A stretch of DNA of 64,000 nt. Origin: Actinoallomurus liliacearum (GTDB lineage Bacteria; Actinomycetota; Actinomycetes; Streptosporangiales; Streptosporangiaceae). Location: the NCBI RefSeq assembly GCF_039542035.1, contig NZ_BAABHJ010000022.1, forward strand, positions 96,302 through 160,301, given 5' to 3'. The position numbers and the translations under genes are program-made. Of this stretch, positions 57,538 to 64,000 are shown one piece after another (positions within the stretch are counted from its first letter, which is position 1; each line of letters opens with the position of its first letter). The notes under the pieces were generated by a model. The model was not told the origin of the DNA and made no database searches. It worked only from the letters and a program-made list of their open reading frames with translations.

Positions 57538-60204
57538 ATGCATCTCACCCTCGACGGCACCTGGGACCTCATCGTCGGCGACCCGGGGATCGCCGGGCTG
57601 GCCGACGCTCCGTCGCGGTCCGTCACCGTACCCGGGCTGTGGGAGGCGGAGGTCGACCCGGCCCTCGACGGAGTGGTCTGGTACCGCCGGACCTTCGCGT
57701 GCGAGGACCCGTCCGGCCGATGGACGCTGCGGTTCGGCGCGGTCATGGACATCGCCGAGGTCCACCTCAACGGCGTCGCGCTGGGCGCGCACATCGGCGC
57801 GTTCACGCCGTTCGAGTTCGACCCCGGCGACGCGCTCGTCGCGGGTGAGAACGTCCTCGCCGTCCGCGTCACCGACCACGCTCTGAACGACCCGGAGCAC
57901 CCGCGCACCGCGCACGGCAAACAGGGCTGGGCCAACCAGGCGTTCCCCAGCCCGCCGAGCCTCTACCTGACCTACGGCGGCATCTGGCAGTCGGTCACGC
58001 TGCGCCGCCACGGGCCGGTCGCCATCGAGGACGTCTTCGTGAACGGCGACCCCGCGGGCCTGACCGTCGCCGTCGAACTGTCCAACCGCTCGCCGGACAC
58101 CGTCACCGCCCGGGTACGCGTGGGCGTACCCGGCGACGTGCGCGAAGAGACGACCGTCCTGCCGCCGGGCGGACACGGCGGCGTGGCCATCGCCTTCGGC
58201 CCGTCCGGCGCGGCGCGCTGGTCGCCGGAGTCACCGATGCTGCACGAGGCGAACGTCACGGTCACCGCCGACAACGAGGCCAGCGACTCGCGGACGACGC
58301 GTTTCGGGCTGCGGACCATCGCGGTCGAGGGCGACCGGCTGGTGCTGAACGGCGAGCCGTACCGCATGCGCAGCGCGCTGGTCCAGGGCTTCTACGCGGG
58401 CACGCTGTACGCCGAACCCGGCCGTGAGGCGATCGAGGCCGAGGTCGGCGAGGCCAAGCGGCTCGGGCTCAACACGCTGCGGCTCCACATCAAGGCGTTC
58501 GACCCGGTCTACCTCGACGTGTGCGACGAACTGGGCATGCTCGTCCACTGCGACATCCCCGTCGCCGAGCCGATCGCCCATGACGAGCTGGGTTTCACCG
58601 GCGAAGTGGCCGACCGGTGCGCCGCGGCGGCGACCGAACAGGTACGCCGCGACCGGAACCACCCGAGCATCGTGCTCTGGTCGGCGATGAACGAACTGGG
58701 ACTCGAGCACGGGCCGTCCCGCGCGAGCGAAGGGTACGAGGGCTTCGCGCGGCGCCTCTACTCCGCCGTGGCGGACGCCGATCCGACCCGCCCGGTCATC
58801 GAGAACGACTGGGTGGACCCCGACCCGGATCGCGTCTTCGAGAGCCCCATCCTCACCGCGCACTGGTACGGCCGGCTGTCGACGGCGTATCTGACGGAGC
58901 TGGCCGCCAAGACCGCGCCGTGGGCCGCCTCGCCTCGCCCGTTCCTGATGAGCGAGTTCGGCGACTGGGGCCTGCCCGACCTGAGCCCGCGTGAAGACGC
59001 GCCGTTCTGGTGGTACGGCGCCGGCCTGAGCACGGCGATCGAGCGGACGCCGTGGCCGGGGACGGTGGCGGCGTTCGTCGAGGGTACGCAGCGGTACCAG
59101 GGCCTCGCCGACCGGCTGCAGATCGAGCTCTTCCGCCGCCAGGACGGCATCGCCGGTTGGTGCGTCACCGAGCTGACCGACGTGCCGCACGAGTTCAACG
59201 GCTTGTGGAGCCTGGAGCGCGCGCCCAAGCCCGCCGCTCTCGCCGAGCTCTCCCTGGCCTGCGCCGACGTCCTGCCGATCGTCGCCCGGACCTCCTGGAC
59301 CGTGGCCGCGGGTGAGGCGGTGGAGCTGCCCGTCTCGGTGGCCAACGACGGCCCCGCGCTCTCCGGCGTGCATCTCGAGGTCACCCTCCGCGGGCGCACG
59401 GTCCGGTACGGCCCGGTGGACCTGCCCGCGCACACGGCGTCGGAGGTCGCGACGATCCGCGTGCCGGCGCCCGAGGTGGCCGGGACGCACGAGCTGACCG
59501 TACGGCTCGTCGGAGACGACGTCGTCGGGTCGAACCGGTATCCCGTGCATGTGGTCTCGGCCGAGCCCGCGCGGGTCGCGGTGCGGCTCGCCGGCGAGGC
59601 GGGCGACCTGGCCGGGGCCGATGTCGTCACCGACGAAGCGGCGCCGCTCGTCGTGGCGGAGGGCGCGCTGGACGCCCGGAGCGGCGCCCTGGCCGCCGAG
59701 GCGCTGGCCGCCGGGCGGGCGGTCCTCGTCCTGGCGCAGGACGCGGACCGGGCGCGTCACCTGCCGATCCCGGCCGAGCTGACCGACGTCGCCACCGCCT
59801 GGGGATCAACGCCGTTCCTGTTCACCACCGATGCGCCGGCGGTGCCCTCGCTGCCACAGGCCACCGTCCTGTCCGTCGAGCCGATGTCGATCGTGCCGGA
59901 CGCGGTGTGGACCCGGATCGGCGACCGTCCGTTCCCCGGGAACGTGGTCGCCGGGATGTGGAAGCCGTTCCCCGATGAGATCGCCGGCACGATCATCGGG
60001 GAGACCCAGGTAGGGCCGGGCCGGTTGCTCGTCTGCCAGTTCCCGCTGCTCGCGGCCGCACGACGGGGCGACCCGATGGCCACGGCGGTGCTCGCGGACC
60101 TGCTCCGTCACCTCGTCGCGCCCGTTCCCGGGCTACGGGCCGAGCACGAACGACTCGCCGACGGCCGGGCCATCACCTACTACGCGACGAAGGACACGCC
60201 ATGA
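57538..60204 (+). CDS. GH2-family glycosidase (beta-galactosidase/beta-glucuronidase-like)
   Basis: An 888-residue GH2 enzyme without signal peptide. N-terminal jelly-roll and immunoglobulin-like domains ('VVWYRRTF', 'VHLNGVALGAHIGAFTPFEF') precede the barrel, with acid/base E386 in 'WSAMNELG' and nucleophile E473 in 'LMSEFGDW'. The last 280 residues are extra for the family: a beta-rich domain, then a segment with 'GPGRLLVCQFPLLA' like the class-I glutaminase-type fold in some glycosidases. The gene overlaps GalT by 4 nt, which suggests that galactose is a product. Beta-galactosidase, beta-galacturonidase and arabinopyranosidase remain possible. Confidence 0.85.
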   Translation: MHLTLDGTWDLIVGDPGIAGLADAPSRSVTVPGLWEAEVDPALDGVVWYRRTFACEDPSGRWTLRFGAVMDIAEVHLNGVALGAHIGAFTPFEFDPGDALVAGENVLAVRVTDHALNDPEHPRTAHGKQGWANQAFPSPPSLYLTYGGIWQSVTLRRHGPVAIEDVFVNGDPAGLTVAVELSNRSPDTVTARVRVGVPGDVREETTVLPPGGHGGVAIAFGPSGAARWSPESPMLHEANVTVTADNEASDSRTTRFGLRTIAVEGDRLVLNGEPYRMRSALVQGFYAGTLYAEPGREAIEAEVGEAKRLGLNTLRLHIKAFDPVYLDVCDELGMLVHCDIPVAEPIAHDELGFTGEVADRCAAAATEQVRRDRNHPSIVLWSAMNELGLEHGPSRASEGYEGFARRLYSAVADADPTRPVIENDWVDPDPDRVFESPILTAHWYGRLSTAYLTELAAKTAPWAASPRPFLMSEFGDWGLPDLSPREDAPFWWYGAGLSTAIERTPWPGTVAAFVEGTQRYQGLADRLQIELFRRQDGIAGWCVTELTDVPHEFNGLWSLERAPKPAALAELSLACADVLPIVARTSWTVAAGEAVELPVSVANDGPALSGVHLEVTLRGRTVRYGPVDLPAHTASEVATIRVPAPEVAGTHELTVRLVGDDVVGSNRYPVHVVSAEPARVAVRLAGEAGDLAGADVVTDEAAPLVVAEGALDARSGALAAEALAAGRAVLVLAQDADRARHLPIPAELTDVATAWGSTPFLFTTDAPAVPSLPQATVLSVEPMSIVPDAVWTRIGDRPFPGNVVAGMWKPFPDEIAGTIIGETQVGPGRLLVCQFPLLAAARRGDPMATAVLADLLRHLVAPVPGLRAEHERLADGRAITYYATKDTP

Positions 60205-61214
60205 CCGAGCGAAGATACGACCCGACTCGCGGCGAGTGGGTCACCTTCGCCACCCACCGGCAGAACCGTACGTTCCTCCCGCCCGCCGACCAGTGCCCGC
60301 TGTGCCCCACCGCGCCCGGCGGGCCGCCGACCGAGATCCCGCGCGCGTCGTACGAACTGGTCACCTTCGACAACCGGTTCCCGTCCTTCACCGCCCATCC
60401 CCCGGAGCCTTCGGTCGCCGGCGACGCGCTGACCCCGGTCGAGCCGGCGGTGGGCCACGCGGAGGTCGTGGTGTTCACCGGCGACCACGACGCCACGCTG
60501 GCCGAACTGCCGGTCACCCGGCTGCGCGCGCTCGTGGACGTGTGGGCGGACCGTACGACCGTGCTCGGCCGTCGCCCGGAGATCGGTTACGTCTTCCCGT
60601 TCGAGAACAAGGGCGAGGAGATCGGCGTCACCCTCCACCACCCGCACGGCCAGATCTACGGCTACCCCGACATCCCGCCGATCCCGGCGCAGGAGATCAG
60701 CGCCGCGCGGCGGTACCGGGAGCTGCACGGATCCTGCGTGTGGTGCGACGTCGTCATCCGGGAGGAGGGCTCCGAGCGGCTTGTCGTCACCGGCGACGCC
60801 TTCGCCGCGTACGTGCCGTTCTGGGCGCGCTTTCCCTACCAGGTGTACATCAGCGCCCGCCGCCACGCGCCTGCGCTGCCGTCGCTCACCGCACCTGAGC
60901 GGGACGACCTGGCTCGCGTGCTCAAGCAGGTGCTGGTCGCCTATGACGGCCTGTTCGGCTTCTCGATGCCCTACGTCATGGCGGTACACCAGGAGCCCGC
61001 CGTCCCCGGCCACGCCGCCGTCACCCACCTGCACCTGGAGCTGTCGCCGCCGTATCGGACCGCCACCAGGCGCAAGTACCTGGCCGGCAGCGAACTGGCC
61101 GCGGGCGCGTACGTCACCGACCTGGCGCCCGAACGCACCGCCGCCGCGCTCCGCGACGTCCTCGCCCGCAGCGCGGCGGACGACGGTCACGGCGAGGACC
61201 GCCCGGCGGCCTGA
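60201..61214 (+). CDS. galT: Galactose-1-phosphate uridylyltransferase
   Basis: A 337-residue Leloir-pathway enzyme that exchanges UMP between UDP-glucose and galactose-1-phosphate. Visible are the N-terminal zinc Cys pair 'CPLCP', 'FDNRFPSF', the active site 'HHPHGQIYGYP' with the nucleophilic His of H-x-H-G-Q, and 'HLHLELSPPYR' near the end. The ATG is in an ATGA overlap with the GH2 gene. GalK and GalE are not in the window. Its presence shows that galactose is released by this operon. Confidence 0.94.
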   Translation: MTERRYDPTRGEWVTFATHRQNRTFLPPADQCPLCPTAPGGPPTEIPRASYELVTFDNRFPSFTAHPPEPSVAGDALTPVEPAVGHAEVVVFTGDHDATLAELPVTRLRALVDVWADRTTVLGRRPEIGYVFPFENKGEEIGVTLHHPHGQIYGYPDIPPIPAQEISAARRYRELHGSCVWCDVVIREEGSERLVVTGDAFAAYVPFWARFPYQVYISARRHAPALPSLTAPERDDLARVLKQVLVAYDGLFGFSMPYVMAVHQEPAVPGHAAVTHLHLELSPPYRTATRRKYLAGSELAAGAYVTDLAPERTAAALRDVLARSAADDGHGEDRPAA

Positions 61215-61232
61215 TCCGCGGTGCCTTCCGGA

Positions 61233-61259
61233 CCGCACCGATCCACCGGGCCGGTGCGG
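61233..61259. terminator. Hairpin between convergent galT and repeat-protein genes
   Basis: An 8-bp stem (CCGCACCG at 61233-61240, complement at 61252-61259) with an 11-base loop lies 18 bases after the galT stop, between convergent genes. Confidence 0.5.
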
Positions 61260-61297
61260 GCCTCGTTCGTGCTCCCCGCGCGCACTCGGGGTGGTGA

Positions 61298-63202
61298 CTA
61301 GGGGGCGGTCGGCGACGGCCTCGGCCGCGTCGTCGGCAGGCTCCGCGCGGGCGCCGCCTCAGCTGAGCCCATGGTCTGCTTGATGATCGACTCAGCGAGG
61401 ACCCTGAGTGCCACGCACCGCAGGGAGTCGTCGCCGATCTCCTGGGCGATCTGCTCGGCACGGCGGACGTCGCTCACCGCGAATACCGGAACCGCGACGT
61501 ACAGCAGATGATCCCGGCTGGGACCGTGGTACTGCCGGATCAGCCGCTTGAGGGACTGTCGTTTCTGCGCGGCGATCTCGCTGATCGACAGATACGCGGT
61601 CGCCACCTGGTCGAGCAGGGAGATCAGCAGAGGGTCGGCCGGCTGTGCGGCCAGGGCCACCTCCAGCACCTGGTGTGTGATGCGTGTGGCTCGTTCAGGA
61701 CCGGAGTCGGCCCATGCCGCCGCCACGGCCATCAGAGTCCTGGCGATGCGCTTCAGATCATCATTGCCCAGTCGCTGCTTGACGCGCTGTTGCGCTCGGG
61801 TTCCGGCGAGTTCGATGAGGCGCATGGTCAGGCTCGGGTCGACGGCGACGACATCTTCGGCGATCTTCGCCAGCCGCTGCGCCTCCTCGAATCCGAGGTC
61901 CGCATCGTCGGTGTTGTCGGCGATGTAGGCGGCGGCCTGCCGTGCGGTGCCGGGGCAAACGGTGGCCCCGACCGCTGCGATCCTTCCCATCACGGGGAGA
62001 GCCCGTCTCGGCTCGGCTTCGAGAGCGGTCCGGTAAGCGATATCGAGCCACCGCCGTGCCTGCGGGGGATCGATCTCGGCGATCTCGCCGGCCATGTCGG
62101 CGAATGCCTCGTTCCGAGCGCCGGCGTCGGTGATCCGCGAGGCGATGGTCTCGGCCCGCGACGGGTCGCACCGTGCCGCGCCTTTGGCGATATAGCCCAG
62201 GTAATAGGGGTAGTAGAAACCGCCGTTCCGCTCGGCGTCGCCGATCTCGGGTTCGGCTCGCCGACGGTCCCACGAGGAGCCGGCCCGCCCAGGGGGGATG
62301 ACGCTCTCTTCGGCCGCATCGAGCAAAGATTTGTGATCCCGTCCGGTAGAGGCCGCTGCCTTGAGGACGTCTTCCCAGGCGGATGCGCGGATGGACGCCG
62401 CCGTGATCTTGTTGATGAGCCGTTCCGCCCTGGCGGGGTCGACCTCCGCCATTCCCACGGCGGTCGACCGGAGTTCCCCGTCCCGCAAGTGTTCGTCTGT
62501 GACGCCGAGCGCGGACGCTCCGGCAAGATAGATCAAACGCTCGGCATGTCGCCGGTCGATGGCGTAACCGACCTTGGCGATCTCCATCATCGTGCCGCGC
62601 AGCAGGGAATCGCGGAGTTGGAGCTCATCGTCGGGGTCGGGGCGGATCATGCGAGCCGCTTCCACCGCCTGGCCCATCAGCTCAGCCGCCCGATCAGGGG
62701 CGGTGGCGGCCAGCCTGTCGGCCTCGGCGGCCAGCGCCCGGGCGCGCAGCACCCGTCGCAGGCCCAGGTCGTCGGCGCCTGGATCGTGAAATCCCACGAC
62801 AAGCCGCTCAACGCGGCCGAGCACCGCAAGCGCTCGCCGGGAGTCCACCTCGATGAGCCGGCCGACCAGGGACTCGAACGTCTCGTGTTCCACGGAGTCC
62901 GAACGCTCTTCCAGGAGCTGATCGATGAACGGATCGGCGTGACCGAGCAGCTCCTCGATGCGCTCGGGATCGGACGGTCTCCCGGCGAGCGCCAGCGAAG
63001 CCAGTGCCCGAACCTCTACCGAGGGGATGCGCTGAAGGTGCTGCTCGGCATGGTCGAGATCGGCCTCGGCAAGCGCCATGGCAACCCCGAAGAGCGCGTT
63101 CTCACGCTCTTTGTGATCGTCGATGGAACGGGCGATCCGGATGGCATGGTCGATCGCCGACTCGCGCTCCTGGCGCGGATCCCCCGCCCGCAACGGCTTC
63201 AT
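61298..63202 (-). CDS. Helical-repeat protein of unknown function
   Basis: A 634-residue soluble, all-helical protein made of degenerate repeats of about 35-70 residues with the core pattern D-x-x-x-A-x-x-L-I-x-x-I: 'DLDHAEQHLQRI', 'DPARAERLINKI', 'DPSRAETIASRI', 'DRRHAERLIYLAG', 'DPSLTMRLIELAG'. No signal peptide, membrane segment, catalytic motif or nucleotide-binding loop is seen. The ATG at 63202 has AAAGG in front; an in-frame ATG at 63220 adds six residues. Similar repeats occur as scaffolds attached to caspase- or NTPase-type proteins in actinobacteria, but no such domain is present here. Function unknown. Confidence 0.75.
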   Translation of the reverse strand: MKPLRAGDPRQERESAIDHAIRIARSIDDHKERENALFGVAMALAEADLDHAEQHLQRIPSVEVRALASLALAGRPSDPERIEELLGHADPFIDQLLEERSDSVEHETFESLVGRLIEVDSRRALAVLGRVERLVVGFHDPGADDLGLRRVLRARALAAEADRLAATAPDRAAELMGQAVEAARMIRPDPDDELQLRDSLLRGTMMEIAKVGYAIDRRHAERLIYLAGASALGVTDEHLRDGELRSTAVGMAEVDPARAERLINKITAASIRASAWEDVLKAAASTGRDHKSLLDAAEESVIPPGRAGSSWDRRRAEPEIGDAERNGGFYYPYYLGYIAKGAARCDPSRAETIASRITDAGARNEAFADMAGEIAEIDPPQARRWLDIAYRTALEAEPRRALPVMGRIAAVGATVCPGTARQAAAYIADNTDDADLGFEEAQRLAKIAEDVVAVDPSLTMRLIELAGTRAQQRVKQRLGNDDLKRIARTLMAVAAAWADSGPERATRITHQVLEVALAAQPADPLLISLLDQVATAYLSISEIAAQKRQSLKRLIRQYHGPSRDHLLYVAVPVFAVSDVRRAEQIAQEIGDDSLRCVALRVLAESIIKQTMGSAEAAPARSLPTTRPRPSPTAP

Positions 63203-63311
63203 TCGCCACCTTTCGGTCATCTGCTTCCGGCGGAGTCTACGGCGCTACCGCCCCAACGATCTTCTAGCGCCCGCCGGATTCCGGCGCCGGGTCGCAGGTG
63301 CACGAGGTTTC

Positions 63312-63450
63312 GTGACCAGGTCGATCCGCATCGAGGTTCCGGATGTGTTCGCCGCGTCTTACGGCACGCACGGCGCCGAGGCGCGTTCGTGGATCGCCGA
63401 GCCGCCTTCGCCGGGCGGCGAGTTCCCGGACCGCTGGGAGCTGCGGCCAT
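63312..63450 (+). pseudogene. 5' remnant of an aminoglycoside phosphotransferase gene
   Basis: From GTG 63312 the translation reads 'IEVPDVFAASYGTHGAEARS', then 'WIAEPPSPGGEFPDRWELRP'. This matches the first 45 or so residues of streptomycin 6-kinase-like (APH(6)) proteins. After 'WELRP' the similarity stops and the frame runs on as unrelated Arg-rich sequence into the opposite-strand gene. The kinase domain (about 250 residues) is absent, so only the 5' end survives. Confidence 0.6.
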
Positions 63451-63486
63451 CCGCGACGAGCCGACAGCGGGGTCGCGACCCGGGCG

Positions 63487-63771
63487 TCAGGCCGCGACGG
63501 CGTCGCGGCCCGCCAGCCGATTGCGTAGTCGCACCAGCTCACGGCGGCCCCTCGGCGTATAGGTGCCCGTGAGCCGCCCCTTACGGTAGAGCTCCAGCCG
63601 GTACGGGATCACGCTGGTCAGGCGCAGCGCGGCCGCTACCGGAGCGAGGAGCAGACGCAGGGCGAGTTCGATCAGCCAGACGGGCAGCAGCACCGCGCTG
63701 GCCAGAAGGCCCGGAAGGCCGATGATCAGCGAAATCGGATCCTCACCGAGCCCGCCGGGCATCAGGTTCAT
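63487..63771 (-). CDS. Small membrane protein of unknown function
   Basis: A 94-residue protein. A central hydrophobic segment of about 40 residues ('LIIGLPGLLASAVLLPVWLI', then 'ELALRLLLAPVAAALRL') would make one or two membrane spans, followed by a basic C-terminal tail ('YRKGRLTGTYTPRGRRELVR'). GAGG precedes the ATG at 63771; upstream in-frame starts up to 63858 lack such a site. No family is recognised. Confidence 0.6.
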   Translation of the reverse strand: MNLMPGGLGEDPISLIIGLPGLLASAVLLPVWLIELALRLLLAPVAAALRLTSVIPYRLELYRKGRLTGTYTPRGRRELVRLRNRLAGRDAVAA

Positions 63772-63939
63772 TGCCGCCTCAGGCTTGACCCACCGCCTCC
63801 AGGCCAGACGCTGCTGCCGCAACCGCATCTGGGTTCCGTCACCGTCTCGCCACCGCACCGGACGAATGTACCGCCTCCGACGAATCCAGCAGGCGTCCCA
63901 TTCGAGTCGGTCAGGCCGGCGGGCCGCGAGCGGACTGGG

Positions 63940-64000
63940 TCACCCTGACGTGTGGTCGAGGTGGAGTTTGGTGGTGATGCGGTAGCGGTCGCCGCGGTAG
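63940..64000 (-). CDS. C-terminal end of an unidentified protein (partial)
   Basis: The minus strand at the window edge reads 'YRGDRYRITTKLHLDHTSG' and stops at 63942-63940. The residues look like an ordered protein end rather than chance sequence, but 19 residues are too few to assign a family. The start lies beyond the window. Confidence 0.35.
   Translation of the reverse strand, partial: YRGDRYRITTKLHLDHTSG

Noticed and set aside
55765..58176. Minus-strand open frame of 803 codons across GH51 and GH2
   Set aside because: Antisense to two well-supported glycosidases, low-complexity composition, no motif.
61508..63562. Plus-strand open frame of 684 codons opposite the repeat protein
   Set aside because: Composition is Arg/Gly-rich without regular helices or motifs, while the minus-strand frame shows clear repeats and a ribosome site. 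It also runs on into the APH remnant region.
1..64000. CRISPR arrays, tRNA/rRNA genes, transposases, phage genes
   Set aside because: Read for regular spaced repeats, tRNA-like cloverleaf ends, transposase or integrase motifs and phage structural genes; none was found.

Overview
The window is very GC-rich, with heavy G/C at third codon positions and many GTG starts. Genes overlap by ATGA or GTGA, sugar importers are of the RbsA and MalFG types, and the MalFG pairs have no ATPase of their own. This fits a soil or plant-litter high-GC actinobacterium; a Streptosporangiales-like lineage is only a guess. I saw no rRNA, tRNA, CRISPR array, insertion sequence or replication origin.

Layout. (1) 1-8429 (+): an RbsA-type importer (two permeases and an ATPase; the 5' end lies outside the window) runs into an oxidative aldose pathway: aldo/keto reductase, amidohydrolase-type lactonase, FAH-family acylpyruvase, an aldehyde:ferredoxin oxidoreductase (AOR) family protein and an SDR. 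A decayed MFS pseudogene follows. (2) 9159-14402 (-): a LysR regulator and a second sugar-acid set (UxaA-type dehydratase, SMP-30 lactonase, two SDRs). (3) 14863-16353 (+): a secreted GH5 glycanase with a ricin-type lectin domain. (4) 16700-21338 (+): a complete RbsA-type importer. (5) 21360-30993: a ROK repressor divergent from a MalFG-type importer operon that carries a GH95 alpha-L-fucosidase-type enzyme and a GH36 alpha-galactosidase. (6) 31126-39466 (-): a second oxidative aldose module (enolase-superfamily sugar-acid dehydratase, binding protein, RbsA ATPase, permease, SnoaL-like protein, aldo/keto reductase, lactonase) headed by a LysR gene. (7) 39568-43580: GlcD/GlcF-type oxidase plus a second FAH hydrolase, with a GntR regulator. 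(8) 43638-49174: a MarR gene coupled to an MFS-isochorismatase fusion, a small secreted peptide, an AcoR-like regulator and a second MarR. (9) 49177-51775: asparagine synthase and a P-loop kinase. (10) 51788-61214: a LacI regulator divergent from an operon for a MalFG-type importer, GH51 arabinofuranosidase, GH2 enzyme and GalT. (11) 61298-64000: a helical-repeat protein of unknown role, a remnant of an aminoglycoside phosphotransferase gene, a small membrane protein and the end of another gene.

How it works together. The glycosidases (GH5, GH95, GH36, GH51, GH2) suggest use of fucosylated and arabinogalactan-type plant glycans. Free sugars would enter through four or more ABC importers. A fucose-like aldose could then be oxidised without phosphorylation: dehydrogenase, lactonase, dehydratase, second dehydrogenase, then FAH-type diketo-acid hydrolase, giving pyruvate plus lactate (or glycolate from a pentose). 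GlcD/GlcF would oxidise the lactate or glycolate. The aldose dehydrogenase, lactonase, FAH hydrolase, importer and LysR regulator are all present as two paralogous sets. The AOR-family enzyme in the first set is the most unexpected component. Several gaps in the operons are bridged by micro-ORFs that overlap the next start codon. Substrate assignments are inferred from family and context, not shown by the sequence.
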